Program-made: the position numbers and the translations under genes | Shown: positions 34,733 through 47,528 of the stretch, piece by piece | Layout of the letters: the number at the start of each line of letters is the position of its first letter | Position numbering within the stretch: position 1 is the stretch's first letter | The notes under the pieces: generated by a model | Told to the model about the DNA's origin: nothing | Database searches by the model: none | What the model saw: only the letters and a program-made list of their open reading frames with translations | Assembly: GCA_037367405.1 (NCBI GenBank) | Contig: JAZKJV010007243.1 | Span: 62,001 to 126,000, forward strand | Length of the DNA stretch: 64,000 nt | Direction of reading: 5' to 3' | From: Ottelia alismoides | Lineage: Eukaryota; Streptophyta; Magnoliopsida; Alismatales; Hydrocharitaceae

Positions 34733-37249
34733 TTAAGAAGGTTTGTGACGAACTTTCGTGCGGATGCGAGGAGGTGGATAATATACATATGTGTCATTGT
34801 CAGAATCATCCTTGGATGAATAATAGTGAGGTGTAGGAATCGTCCAACGAGGGTCAACACACGGCTGCTTGCTTAGATAAGGCTTGAGAACAACCAAACT
34901 GAGTTCACTCATATAAATCACCTTATCTGGACCAGATGAGGACTCTTCCGAAAATTCCTTCTCCGGTGTGTTGAAGGAAACTTTCTTAGTCGATTTTCTA
35001 GAACCTGAATCATTGAACGAGAGATGAGAGAGACGCACCTTGAGAGGTTTGGAGGAACACCCCGAGGAATCCATTCTCGACTTCCTCTCAATGGATAGCC
35101 GACTAGAAGAGGAAGTAACCGTATTTTTATGTGGAGTCAATTTGGTCTTGGTTGTTTCCTTTGAAAGTCCGGATGTGGTGTGGTGCTGACCATTAGTTCC
35201 TCATCAGACGAGTCACCATATAGATTGTAATATTCCTCACGGGTCAGCACATGTCTCGGGAAAGTTCTAGTGGTCTCAGTTGGCTTGGCATTATTATGCT
35301 CTTGTGTCGGATCATAAAAATGGTCAAGGCAATCAACAAAGGTCATGTCCAACTTAATGACAGCTTTTGGTCGTGAGTCCTCCTTAGAAGTCGTCACGGT
35401 GTTGGTGCAAGTAGTTGATGAAGTGAAGGTGTGGGGAGTCTCGAAACCAACGGTCGTCTGGGCAGTCGGTCTCTCAGGTGTAGCAGAGAGGTGGGACTCA
35501 TTTACCTCTCGATGGTCACGACTTTCAGCGGATGTGTGTCTCACCTTAGAGTAAAGTGTATCAAAGAATGGGTGAGGTCGGAGTGCTCCCAATGGTGATA
35601 AACAATCTCCCGAGTCTCGCAGTCTATAGTCACCTTAGCCAAGGCTAAGAATGGCTTCCCGAGACTAATTGGAGACTGGGTGAACTCTCCTAGGTGCTCG
35701 ATGTCAATGATCGTGAAGTCCACCTGGAGTAGAGCACCTTGGAAAGTAACGATGACTGAAATACTTCCTCTAGACCGTTTGATGGATCGATCGGCCAGCT
35801 GAACGATCTCTCTCGACTTCCTAACTTGCCTGAGTTTGAGCTTGTCAAACACAGAGGTCGGGAGGATATTTATCGAAGAGTCATCATTGATTCTTGCATG
35901 GGTAAAGATAGTGCCTTTGATTTTACATTCAACCCTAGGCAACCGCTTCACTCTGCGGCTCTTGGTCTTTCTCCCCATCACCAAGGAGGTGGCTCTCTCA
36001 GTCCTTGTTCTCTTATTTCCCGACCTCTTTGGCATCAATTTACTCTTTAAAAGTCTCCTGAGGTCGGGGAAGTGATCTATGGCCTTTATTAAGGGAAGTT
36101 TGAAAATAAGTTCTTCATCGAGTGCTTCCCTTATGACAGGATCCAATTTTTTTAGGTCTTTTTCATTTTCAATTTTTATGTGGGTTTTTGGTTTTTCAAT
36201 TTTTTTGGTATTTTTGGTGGATGAATGATCAGACTCTAGATGGGAAGGTAAGTGGTTAGTAGAAGAGGGAGATAGAATGGACTCCAACTGTACAGACGGT
36301 GTGGGTTCCCTGATGTTTACTTTGTTTTCAACCTCAAAACTACTCATGCCTTTTCTCACTTTTATACCCAGGCTGGCAGAAATTGAGTGTAATATTCCCA
36401 TGACATCTCTCAACTCTTTACCAAATGATTCATTTTTCTTAATAAGTCTAGAGATGTCATCCTCTACAAAATTCTCATGACAAATCATGGGAGAGTTCTG
36501 CTCAATAGGAGGATACTGCTGAGATATTGGGGTCTCATACTCAACATACCTAGACTCTGGCATGTAATGCTGGGTCAAGTATGGACCATCTAGATGGCAA
36601 ATATTGGTCGGAGCCTCATATGATGAAACGGGGACTGATAAGTCTAGCTCATGAGTCCAATCTTGTGAATGTATAGGCTCTCCGAATGACGGTTGGTTAA
36701 TGGAAGCTTGATCATTAAAGTCAAGCAAGTCTGGAAAATCATGATGTTCAAGCCTCTCCATTCGGGTTGTTCGATAGACAAAGTTATGCCCTAAGGTCAA
36801 GTCGGGATGTGTATATGTAAATTGTTGTATGGTCCCTACTTGAGGTGAAGTATACGGGGGCATATAATTTTGCCAATCATCTGTCTCAGCAGTGGCTTGC
36901 TCTTCATTCGGTTCTTTGATTCCTGCAAGCTCTCGAGAGTAAGGATAGTAAGCCCGAGATGGAAGTGGATCCGGAGTGCTCGAATATGGAGTAGGTGAGA
37001 AATGCGAAGAATGGAGAAGTCAGTCGAAGTTCTGACTTCATATTCGGATTGAGGTGGAACCGACCACGGGTAAGGGTCTCCTGTGGATGGCAGAAGATAC
37101 ATAGAAGAAGGTGAAGACGAAGATGAACGGTATATAGTCGAGGAGAAATGACCAGAGGTCACAGGGTATGGGGGACCAATATCCCGACAACTTGAAGAGG
37201 AAATGTAAGTACGTTGAGGTAGGAAATGTGCAATTACACAGGGTAACAC
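34733..37249 (-). pseudogene. Gag/protease-like frame of Tat-like internal region 1
   Basis: Read on the minus strand, open frames tile this span: 36836-37249, 35541-36863 (440 codons), 35137-35592 and 34733-35140, joined by frameshifts. The N-terminal part is Ser/Pro/Tyr-rich. The middle has a helical stretch, DISRLIKKNESFGKELRDVM. Then comes a gag-protease linker (FKLPLIKAIDHFPDLRRLLK), followed by a retropepsin-like domain: NDDSSINILPTSVFDKL, VQLADRSIKRSRG, VDFTIIDIE...ISLGKPFLA. The expected D-S/T-G triplet reads DDS, so the catalytic site is doubtful. The C-terminal third is acidic and Ser/Thr-rich, without RT motifs. The copy at 43531-46083 shows the 35592/35541 joint was once in frame. 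This looks like a non-autonomous Tat/Athila derivative. Confidence 0.75.
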
Positions 37250-38547
37250 ACACGGACAGACACAAAGACAAACGCAAGAGCAAACGCTGAGTTCACACTC
37301 AACAGTGTGAAGGACTCGAAACCGGGTCCGATTAGTCGGTTGATTTTAAGTGTGATTTTCAGATAAGTAGCAAAGGTTACGCGACCTATAGGGGAGTCGG
37401 CTAAAAAGCCGGATGCGTCTCCCCTATTTAACCTGTCTCCTAAGATATCGTCGGTCCTTCCTTTCTTTGCTCCTATCCCAAGTTGATGGACTCAAAGACC
37501 TTGCATCTATCTACCTGCAAGCAGGCAGAGGCTGACAAGGCTGGAACTTCACCCCGAAGGGTTACTAGCAACTTATCACGAAGTACCGCTGGTACACCCC
37601 TGACTACCCGTGAACAGGCAGAGGCTACGTGGTATTTGCTAGGATCAGTTGGTACGTGATATGGAAGACGGGGATTTGGGCTCAGCCTTAAGGTGTTCAC
37701 ACACATTCAAGTACCCTCACTCAACCTGAAAACAAGGTCAGGGTTACTCTCCCGGAGACAAGGGCTAATTTTAGTCAATTTTTTTGGTCCAATTCAATTA
37801 GCAGTCCTGATTTTAATGATTAGTTGTCACTGATATTAATCCACACTAGCAATCACGTCTACCGTCTAGTCCCAATTCCTTTATCCTAGGTTAGAAAACC
37901 AAGAGAGAGAAAGAATCGGAAAAAGCTGATGCAATCGAGAAAACCATGATGAATGCTTGAGTAAGAAGACTTACAGTGCCACCAGCTCTCTACAATGTGA
38001 GATGCAGTACTGAATTGAAATTTTTACATTAAATGAATGCAATCGATGAAAAGCCTCTCCTAGACAGGCAATTCTATTAGCGAGTGAAGCACATGTTCAA
38101 TTTGACTAGATCTGCGGTCTAAGTGCGTCTTTTAAGTGGTTGTGTGGTCCTATAAATTAGGATCACAAGCAAACCCTAGAGTGGCTCGAGGAGCCGCTAG
38201 TGCAAGCCTATTCTAAAAATTCAATCCACACAGCAGACGGGGACACGGTTCCACTATCTTTACACAGGCAAGAACCGAAATGGGAACTGCAGGAAATAAT
38301 GCGAAAAAATAAAGAAAATAAAGGTACAAATTCTCTCAAATCACTCCAGAAATTAAGATGCTGATTCCTCGAAGCGTCTTCGACTCCTCGCATTCCTCGC
38401 ACAGAAATAACTTGAGGTCAGAGAATGACACAAAAAAATGCAAAAATTAAAAGACAGAAAATATTCACAAGAAAACTGGGGTCAGACTACACGGGGATAG
38501 AAAATCAAGCACTCAAAAATTACTACAAGTTAACCGAAGCCGTACCT
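37250..38547 (-). other. Leader of Tat-like internal region 1
   Basis: About 1.3 kb between PBS and the first frame; aligns with 46090-47507 in internal region 2. It contains a GC-richer patch (37460-37680) and no credible sense frame. Region 2 has an extra piece of about 40 bp near 46556-46598. Confidence 0.65.
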
Positions 38548-38564
38548 CCCCGCTAACGACACCA
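38548..38564 (-). other. Primer-binding site, Tat-like internal region 1
   Basis: TGGTGTCGTTAGCGGGG on the minus strand, three T/A bases from the LTR end. It is close to the tRNA-Asp-complementary site known from Athila/Tat elements (TGGCGCCGTTGCCGGGG), with several substitutions. Confidence 0.75.
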
Positions 38565-38567
38565 TTT

Positions 38568-41500
38568 TGATAATGCCTCCCACTACCCTTTTAATTCGAG
38601 CAAATTAATGTTCAAATTAATTGATATTTTCGTTGCAGTCGGATAATGAGAGCATATCAAAAACCACTTTTAATTAATGTCAAGTTAATCAGATGTGGCA
38701 ATTTTTTTACTTGGTTGGAAGTCCAAGGTCGAACTCACGGAGGTAGCTGTCTCCTTAGGTTGATTCGAAGCAAATTTCAATGTGTGATTTTCGGAGAATA
38801 ATTTTTTTTTGTCTTTTTCGTATATTTTATGCAAGACACATGCAAAATCAGGCCAGTTTAAATGTTAATTCAGAAAGATGGTCAAATTAATTCCAAAAAT
38901 TATGAAACTTGGCCACATTATGAAATGGGATGAAATTAAGCTACCCTAATGTTTTTAGAATTTTTTGATGCACGGATAATAAAAAATTCAAACTTTAGTG
39001 AAAATAACTAAACTAATATTAATAATTAACGAACAATGATATTTCTCAGAAACAAAATTAATCCAAATAGGGCTAATTAAGAGCTATCCAAATCAACTTG
39101 AATTTCGTTAAAACACTTCATGGTTTATTAATTAAAAATTGATTAATGTTTTCACTACATGATTTTTCTAAGACAAACAATACGTGCAAAAGGTGTGATT
39201 TTCGGATATGTTGTAGCATAGGCTTATATATACCAATGATGATTTTTCGATAAGCAGATAATGCGCAATCAGTTAATCAATCAAAATAGGCAAACCGTTG
39301 CATTTTTTACCAAATTAAATTCCATAAATATTCTGTGAATCAGAAAAATACAAATAAATGCTAAAATGGTAGAACAAGAGTTATGCAACAGAATGCAACG
39401 TTCAGAATTAAAATTGGATGACAAAATGACGACTAAATAAACGTGCAAATGTAGGGGTATGAATGTAATATATAAAAAGAAATATGAGCTCAAATGAAGA
39501 ACAAGGACTTACATGCAATTACCTAAAACTTAAACTTCGTTTGAAAACTTGTAAAGTGGTGAAAGTGTCCCCTTTGCAAATGCCCTTTTTGTCTTTATTA
39601 TGCACTATCTTCTCCTCTCTTTTGTTGACTTGAACAGAGGACCTTCATGACCTTCACGCGAGTTGAAGCTTGGGCGACGGAGCTGGTCGAAGACGGCGTG
39701 GAGGTGGACGGTGTTGGCGGGAGCACGGCGATGCACGAGGAGGGAAACACTGCTGGGCGGAGGAGTGGTGGTTGTGTGCGGTTGGAGGAATCGATGGCAG
39801 AGGGATGGGGGGACACCCGAGGAGTTGATGGCAGCGCGCGGCCGACGAGCGAGGGGCGGTGTGGCGCGCGCGCTTCTGGGTGTTGGCAGCTGCGCACAAC
39901 AAGGGGGACCGGGGGGGGTCAGTCGGAATGGTGGAAGTGGTTGGACGCATGCGGTGTCGAGCGGAAGATGGTGGAGGCGCGGTCGGGCTTGGAGTCGACG
40001 GGGATGGCGCAGCGGAGGCAGAGCAACGTCGGAGGAGGAGGGTGCGCGTAGGCGGAGGAAGAAGAAGAGAAGGAGAGGGAGGACATGGGGGGTTTCACAA
40101 CCTCCCCTGTTCCTCATGCATTTGTTAAGTGGCTTAAATGTTGGATTAATCGGTTGATCAATTGTTTCGAAAAATTAATTAAAATCACCATTGCGTTGGC
40201 AACGTGTGATTTATCCATGGAAACACAATTTTTTGGTGATTTGATGGATGGAAGATGGTGAATCGAGGGGAGAGAGAATGGGTGTGAAATGAAGAAGAAG
40301 AGAGGTAGAAAAAGATTACCTGGAGATGGACGGATGGCTGGGAAGGAGGTGCAAAGAGAAGCACCTCGGGTCTTCGCTCAACGCCGCGACAGAGACGGAG
40401 CTCGAGCAGCTCACGCTTGAGCTGTTGCAAGGGACCTTGATCCCTTGGATCTCGCCGGAGGACCGTCTTCGCTCAACCTTGGTCTCACTCTCACTGTCAC
40501 TGAGTATGGATAGGGATCTCGGGGATTTCACTCATAGTAGGCGGATAGGAATGAATGTGGGAGAGGGAGAGGATATAAAGAGGAGGAGGCGGTTGAAGAG
40601 GAGATGGAGAAGCTGGAGGAGATGGGTTATGGAGCGGCCATCGATGTGCCCTCTCCCTTAAGTTAAGGGAGAGTGGGGGGAGGAATGGGCATCGGCCGTT
40701 GATGGAGAACCCCTCATCCAACGACCCAGAATAAAGGAGAGAAATGGTATAAGTGGGTGAGTGAGGAGGCGACACATGGCGGCTTCAGGAGTTTCCAAGT
40801 GTCGCTCCGAGAAAAATCCACAACTAAATACAAAGAAAAATCAAAAAGAAATAATAAAAGATGTTAGATCAAAAAGTGGTCAACAAGAATGTTTCTTGTC
40901 TCGACGAGATCTACAACTTTCATAAAGGGTCGAAAATCAAACGATATCATCTGTACGAAATTTTTTTTTGGGTGGTACCTTATAGTTATAAAATATCGTA
41001 TTTTATCTTTTGCAATTTTTTGTCATTTTTCAATAAGAGAAAAATCAAAATAAAAATAGATAAAATATGAGGAAAATATATAAAATTTAATATAATTTTT
41101 TTGGATTTTTAATAATGAAGAAAATAAAAGGATAAAATACAGGGGAAAAACGGTCAATATGTACACTATACAAATGGGGCCCAAGACCCAAGTTTTGCAT
41201 ACGAGCTCCGATTTAATGAAATTGGTCTTGTTTCGAAGGTCTCTGAATGTATATTACTTTAAAAGTGATTAGGCCTCAATCGGACACTCTACGAGAGAGA
41301 GATGTTCATTTGAAGGCTCCTAGGTTCAAACTTGGATTGTGGTTTTATTGGTCAATTTTACAAGTTAGTATTTTTTAATATTTTTCTTTAATTAGTGTTA
41401 GTCATATATACACAATAGAGTTGATTTTATTAGATTCGGAGTTAGTATAAAATATATACAAATAGGTGAATATTTACAAGTGAATTGTGCTTCTTATTTT

Positions 41501-41641
41501 AAGCAATATGAATGCTAAAATGCAGATGTTATCAATGCATGCATGAATGATAATTATGCAATATAAGTGAAAATATGCAGCTAATTACTTAGGAACAAAG
41601 CTCTATTTTAACTTTTAGAGTCATGAATCATGGATTCATCA
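38568..41641 (-). repeat. Tat-like LTR 3 (middle, complete)
   Basis: This 3074-bp LTR runs from TGATAATGCC to ATTCATCA. It serves as 5' LTR for internal region 1 and 3' LTR for internal region 2. The GC-rich block is at about 39650-40060. More diverged from LTRs 1 and 2 than they are from each other. Confidence 0.87.
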
Positions 41642-41659
41642 CCCCCCTATACTTAAACC
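41642..41659 (-). other. Polypurine tract of Tat-like internal region 2
   Basis: Six C then TATACTTAAACC on the + strand, next to LTR end 41641. Confidence 0.78.
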
Positions 41660-41969
41660 TTGCTAGACCCCGAGCAACTAAAATGAAATGCAAGAGTGAA
41701 ATGAGATTGGGTTCCATACCAAGGTCATGAACAAAGTTGAAAATAGGGCTTGACTCGACCTTTGGATTAATTGTGTGGTGGAACCTTATTGGGATCTGAA
41801 CTTAAGACCTAACATACTTCAAGTTCCACAAGTCTTCTATTCAAGACGCCTCAACAATCAGGTCAGAACAAATTCTCAAACGCAAATTTCTGATGACTGT
41901 GATTCTTACTTGTATTGTGTAAGTGAAATGTAACTCTCCACATCAAAAATGGCTCAGAACCAACCTCCT

Positions 41970-42365
41970 CTAACAAGGTAACTCAAATAACCCGATCCAA
42001 TAACTCTTTCCTCGAGGAGCGGGGTATTCCCTTCTAAGTTCCAGTGTGACCAACTCAAGAGGAGGGGGTAGAGAAAAGAATGGACGGTAGCCAGTGTAGC
42101 TACCTATCCTGGGATTCTTGACCAGTGTAGCAAAGTCATCCAGCTGCAGACCTCTTGCTAATATACATACTCCGACAGGCAATATTTTTTCTTTTTTTAG
42201 CCTGTCTATTTTTTTGGAGTTCTTGCATTTTTTTCTTTTTCTTTTGGAACTATATACAAGTTGTAGCATGTACATCAGGAGTTTTTCCTCTTGAGCCAGT
42301 AGACTATCCCTCTTTTGAAGCATTATTGCAACCCACAGCATCCTGTCCTTAGACTTCAACATCAC
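41970..42365 (-). CDS. Possible second frame of Tat-like internal region 2, unknown product
   Basis: 131 codons, the partner of 33240-33674. They share MLWVAIMLQK.DSLLAQEEK and GVCILARGLQLDD. I recognise no family. Divergent C-termini argue against strong constraint. Confidence 0.3.
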   Translation of the reverse strand: MMLKSKDRMLWVAIMLQKRDSLLAQEEKLLMYMLQLVYSSKRKRKKCKNSKKIDRLKKEKILPVGVCILARGLQLDDFATLVKNPRIGSYTGYRPFFSLPPPLELVTLELRREYPAPRGKSYWIGLFELPC

Positions 42366-43069
42366 CAGACTAGGTTCAGATGCACTACCCTCCCTAGAGG
42401 AGGATGGATGTTTCCACCCGTGTGCTACTCCAAGCTAAAGGATTCTACCTCCTCACCACCTCATCAGTAAAGACCTACATGCATGGTTCTTGTCCAAGTT
42501 AGGTCACTGTCTAAAAGAATCATGTGCGTGCACGAGATATTCTACTTAGACTAATCAAGATGACATGTGAACATAGACTTGTAGACTCAAAGAATTAAGT
42601 CACTTGACCTGAGAAATCTTAACTCCAATTCCTATAAGGTTCCTTTGAAATTAGGTGGATTGAGGTCAAATCAAGTCCATCCTCAACATCTATTCATAAC
42701 TTGGTTCAGAACCCACTAGCTTTTCACCTTGCATATGCATATGAGAGGTAGATCACATGCTATGAATGAAATGCAAGAAGCTTTTTTTTAATGCAAGGAT
42801 GCAAAAGTACATAAGAAGCCTTTATTTTCAACTTTTCATTTTATTTTCTGTTATACTGCAATTTTTACAACAATTTTTAGTTTGTAATAATATACATATT
42901 ATAGAGGTTTTTTTTGGTATACATCTTATTTTACAACAAATCTTAGAAGAGTATTATTTACAATTTTTTTTCAATTTTTACCCACCCCATAATTATTGCA
43001 TAATATATACAAAAATACATGAAAATACGCGAAAGTACGAGCTATGGGTAAAGTAAATATGTAATATAT

Positions 43070-43435
43070 ACACGCCCCCTATACTTAGCGTGTGTTATGT
43101 CTTCTGAGCACGAAAAGCGAGGAAAAAGACATAGCTCGTGCTAAGCATAGGAGAGCTAAAATTACAAAAAGTATAGAAGTCGTCCGCCCCCCTATACTTA
43201 GGCTCTGGCAGCCCAAGTGTAGAAGAAGATCAAAAAATGGGGCGGACGAGGGCAAGATGGGAAATGGATGAGTATATACATGGTGAGCATCTGTCCCCCC
43301 TATACTTAGGCTCTGGTCTGCCTAAGTATAGGAAAGGAGTGAGTATGAGGACCGATGTGATCTGGAGGATGTACAGTGAATGGGCGCGGGTCACTCCCCC
43401 CTATACTTAGGATCTGGTTATGCTCAGTATAGTCA
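43070..43435. repeat. Cluster of PPT-like motifs, internal region 2
   Basis: CCCCCTATACTTAG-type sites at about 43076, 43186, 43294 and 43395, with inverted partners (for example CCTAAGTATAGG at 43321-43332). It is collinear with 34260-34640. Confidence 0.8.
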
Positions 43436-43530
43436 TAAATGAAACGATATGGAGTTGGGGTGAGTGATTCGAATCAATGGGAAGGGAGGGAGAGTAAGTA
43501 TATACAAGAAAGAGTGAGAATATACAAGGA

Positions 43531-46083
43531 TTAAGAAGGTTTGTGACGAACCTTCTTGCGGACGCGAGGAGGTGGACAATATACATTTGTGTCACTGTCG
43601 GAATCGTCCTCAAATGAATAATAGTAAGGTGTAGAGGTCGTCCAACGAGTGTCGACACACGGTTGCTTGCTTAGATAAGGCTTGAGAACAGCCGAACTGA
43701 GCTCACTCATATAAATCACCTTATCTGGATCAGATGAGGACTCTTCCGAAAATTCCTTCTCCGGTGTGTTGAAGGAAACTTTTTTATTCGGTTTTCTAGA
43801 ACCTGAATCATTGAGCGGCAGATGAGAGAGATGCGCCTTGAGAGGTTCGGGGGAACATCTCGAGGAATCTATTCTTGACTTCCTCTCACTGGATAGCCGA
43901 CTAGAAGAGGGAGCAACCATGTTTTTTTAAGGATTCAATTTGGTCTTGGTTGTTTCCTTTGAAAGTCCGGGATGTGGTGTGGTGCTGACCAAGGTTTCTT
44001 CATCAGACGAGCCACCATATAGATTGTAATGTTCCTCAAGGGTCAGCACATGTCTCGGGAAGGTTCTAGTGGTCTTAGTTGGCTTGGCCTTATTAGGATC
44101 TTGTGTCGGATCATCAAAATGGTCTAGGCAATCAACAAAGGTCATGTCCGACTTAATGATAGATTCTGGTCGTGAGTCCTCCTTAGAAGCCGTCATGGTG
44201 GTTGTGCAAGCAGTTGATGAAGTGAAGGTGTGGGGAGTCTCGGAACCAACGGTCATCTGGGCAATCGGTCTCTCAGGTTTAGCATAGAGGTGGGACTCAT
44301 CTACCTCTCGATGGTCACGACTGTCAGCGGATATGTGGGTCACCTTAGAGTAAAGTGTATCAAAGAAAGGGTGACGTCGGAGTGCTCCCAATGCTGAAAA
44401 ATCAATCTCCCGAGTCTCGTAGTCTATAGTCGCCTTAGCCAAGGCTATGAACGGCTTCCCGAGAATAATTGGAGACTGGGTGAACTATCCTAGGTGCTCG
44501 ATGTCAATGATCGTGGAGTCCACCTAGAGTGGATCACCTTGGAAAGTAATGATGATGGAAATATTTCCTCTAGACCGTTTGATGGATCGATCAGCCAGCT
44601 GAACGATCTCTCTCGACTTCCTAATTTGTATGAGTTTGAGCTTGTTAAACACAGAGGTCAGGAGGATATTTATCGGAGAGTCATCATCGATTCTTGCTTG
44701 GGTAAATATAGTGTCTTTGGTTTCACATTCAACCCTAGGAAACCGCTTCACTCTGTGGCTCTTGGCCTTTCTCCCCATCACCAAGGAGGTGGCCATAGAC
44801 ACTACGTGTCTCTCAGTCCTTGTTCTCTTATTTCCCGACCTATTGGGCATCAATTTACTCTTTACAAATCTCTTGAGGTCGGGCAAGTGATCTATGGCCT
44901 TTATTAAGGGAAGTTTGAATATCAGTTCTTCATCGAGTGCTTCCCTTATGACAGGATCCAATTTTTTTAGGTCTTTTTCATTTTCAATTTTTTTGCGGGT
45001 TTTTGGTTTTTCAATTTTTTTGTTATCAGTTCTTCATCGAGTGCTTCCCTTATGACAGGATCCAATTTTTTTAGGTCTTTTTCATTTTCAATTTTTTTGC
45101 GGGTTTTTGGTTTTTCAATTTTTTTGTTATTTTTGGTGGATGAATGATTAGACTCTGGATTGGAAGGTAAGTGGTTAGTAGAAGAGGGAGATAGAATGGA
45201 CTCCAGTTGTACAGATGGTGTGGGTTCCCTGATGTTTACTTTGTTTTCAACCTCAAAACTACTCATGCCTTTTCTCACTTTTATACCCAGGCTGGCAGAA
45301 AATGAGTGTAATATTCCCATGACATCTCTCAACTCGTTACCAAAATGATTCATTTTCCTTATTAAGTCTAGAGATGTCATCCTCCATAAATATCTCATGA
45401 CAAATCATGGGAGAGTTCTGCTCAATAGGAGGATACTGCTGAGATATTGGGGTCTCATACTCAACAAACCTAGACTTTGGCAAGTAATGCTGGGTCGAGT
45501 ATAGACCATCTAGATGGCAAATATTGGTCGGAGCCTCATATGATGAAACGGGGACTGATAAATCTAGCTCATGAGTCCAATCTTGTGAATGTATAGTCTC
45601 TCCGATTGAAGGCTGGTTAATGGAAGCTTGATCACTAAAGTCAATCAAGTCTGGAAAATCATGATGTCCAGACCTCTCCATTCAGGTTGTTCGATCGACC
45701 AAGTTATGCCCTAAGGTCAAGTCGGGATGTGTATATGTAAATTGTTGTATGGTCCCTACTTGAGGTGAAGTATACGGGGGCATATAATTTTGCCAATCAT
45801 CTGTCTTAGCAGTGGCTTGCTCTTCATTCGGTTCTTTGATTCCTGCAAGCTCTCGAGAGTAAGGACAGTAAGCCCGAGATGGAAGTGGATCCAGAGTGCT
45901 CGAATATGGAGTAGGTGAGAAATGCGAGGAAGTGGAGAAGTCAGTCAATGTTCTGACTTCATATTTGGGTTGAGGTGGAACCGACCACGGGTAAGGGTCT
46001 CCCGTGGATGGAAGAGGATACATAGAAGAAGGTGAAGGTGAATATGAACGGTATATGGTCGAGGAGAAATGACCAGAGGTCAC
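43531..46083 (-). pseudogene. Gag/protease-like frame of Tat-like internal region 2
   Basis: Minus-strand frames tile 45682-46083, 45337-45681, 44967-45398, 44524-44961, 43927-44442 and 43531-43920. The order is the same as in region 1: Ser/Pro-rich N-terminus, the FKLPLIKAIDHLPDLKRFVK linker, a DDSPINILLTSVFNKL protease-like stretch, and an acidic C-terminus. It is more damaged than region 1. A stop separates the first two frames near 45681, and a 104-bp tandem duplication (44921-45128) shifts the frame. However, it preserves the in-frame passage TIDYETREIDFSALGALRRH that is broken in region 1. No RT or integrase is seen. Confidence 0.75.
44921..45128. repeat. 104-bp tandem duplication inside the gag/protease-like frame
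   Basis: 44921-45024 repeats at 45025-45128, starting ATCAGTTCTTCATCGAG. Only one copy exists in internal region 1 (around 36100-36210). The unit is not a multiple of three, so it breaks the frame. Confidence 0.9.
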
Positions 46084-46857
46084 AGGGTATGGGAATTAAT
46101 ATCCCGACATCTTGAAGAGGAAATGTAAGTAGGTTGAGGTAGGAAATGTGCAATTACACATGGTAACACACACGGACAGACACAGAGACAAACGCAAGAG
46201 CAAACCCTGAGTTCACACTCAACACGGTGAAGGACTCGAAACCGGGTCCGATTACTTGGATGATTTTAAGTATGATTTTCAGACAAGTAGCAAAGGTTAC
46301 ACGGCCTATAGGGGAGTCGGATAAAAAGCCGGATGCGTCTCCCCTGTTTAATCTGTCTGCTAAGATACCATCGGTCCTTCCTTTCTTTGCTCCTATCCCA
46401 AGTTGATGGACTCAGAGGCCATGCCCCTATCTACCTGCAAGCAGGCGGAGGCTGACAGGGCTGGAACTTCGCCCCGAAGGGTTACTAGAAACTTGTTGCG
46501 AAGTACCGCTAGTTCACCCTTGACTACCCGCGAACAGGCGGAGGCTACTTGGTACTAATCAGTGAATCTAAAAATATTCAACTCGTGATATTTTCTAGGA
46601 TCAGTTGGTACGTGATATGGATGGTGGGGATTTGGGCTCTGCCTTTAGGTGTTCACACACACTCAAGTACACTCACTCAGCCTGAAAACAAGGTCGGGGT
46701 TACTCTCCCGCAGACAAGGGTTAATTTTAGTCAAATTTTTTGGTCCAATTCAATTAGTAGTCCTGATTTTAAAGATTAGTTGTCACTGATATTAATCCAC
46801 ACAAGCAATCACGTCTACCATCTAGTCTCAATTCCTTTATCCTAGGTTAGAAAATCG

Positions 46858-46878
46858 AGAGAGAGAGAGAGAGAGTCG
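46858..46878. repeat. (GA)n microsatellite
   Basis: Uninterrupted GA run in the Tat-like leader. The matching place in region 1 (37900-37912) has a shorter AG run. Confidence 0.85.
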
Positions 46879-47507
46879 GAAAAACCCGATGCAATCGAGA
46901 AAACGATGATGAATACTTGAGTAAGAAGACTTACAGTGCCTCAAGCTCTCTACAATACGGGATGCAGTACTAAATTGAAATTTTTAAACTAAATGAATGC
47001 AATCGATGAAAAGCGCCTCCTAGACAGGCAGTTCTATTAGCAAGTGAAGCACAGGTTCAATTTGACTAGATCTGCGGTCTAAGTGCGTCTTTTAAGTGGT
47101 TGTGTGGTCCTAGAAATTACGAGCACAAGCAAACCCTAGAGTGGCTCGAGGAGCCGTTAGTGCAAGCCTATTCTAAAAATTCAATCCACACAGCAGACAG
47201 GGACAAGGTTCCACTATCTTTGCACACACGATTACCCAAACGGGAACCGCTGGAAATGATGCGAAAAAATAAAGAAAAATAAAGGTACAAATTCTCTCAA
47301 ATCACTCAAGAAATTAAGATGTCGATTCCTCCAAGCATCTTCGACTCCTCGCGTTCCTCGTACAGAAATAACTTGAGGTCAGAGAATGACACAAAAAATG
47401 CAAAAATTAAAAGACAGAAAATATTCACAAGAAAATCGGGGGTCAGACTCCCCGGAGAAAGAAAATCAAGCACTCAGAAATTACTACAAGTTAACCTAAG
47501 CCGTTCC

Positions 47508-47525
47508 TCCCCAGCAACGACGACA
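47508..47525 (-). other. Primer-binding site, Tat-like internal region 2
   Basis: TGTCGTCGTTGCTGGGGA on the minus strand, three bases from LTR 4. tRNA-Asp-type, with substitutions different from those of region 1. Confidence 0.75.
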
Positions 47526-47528
47526 TTT

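Noticed and set aside
35345..36480. Plus-strand frames across 35345-36480 and 44069-45348
   Set aside because: They lie opposite the minus-strand gag/protease-like frame, show no family features, and follow its conservation passively.
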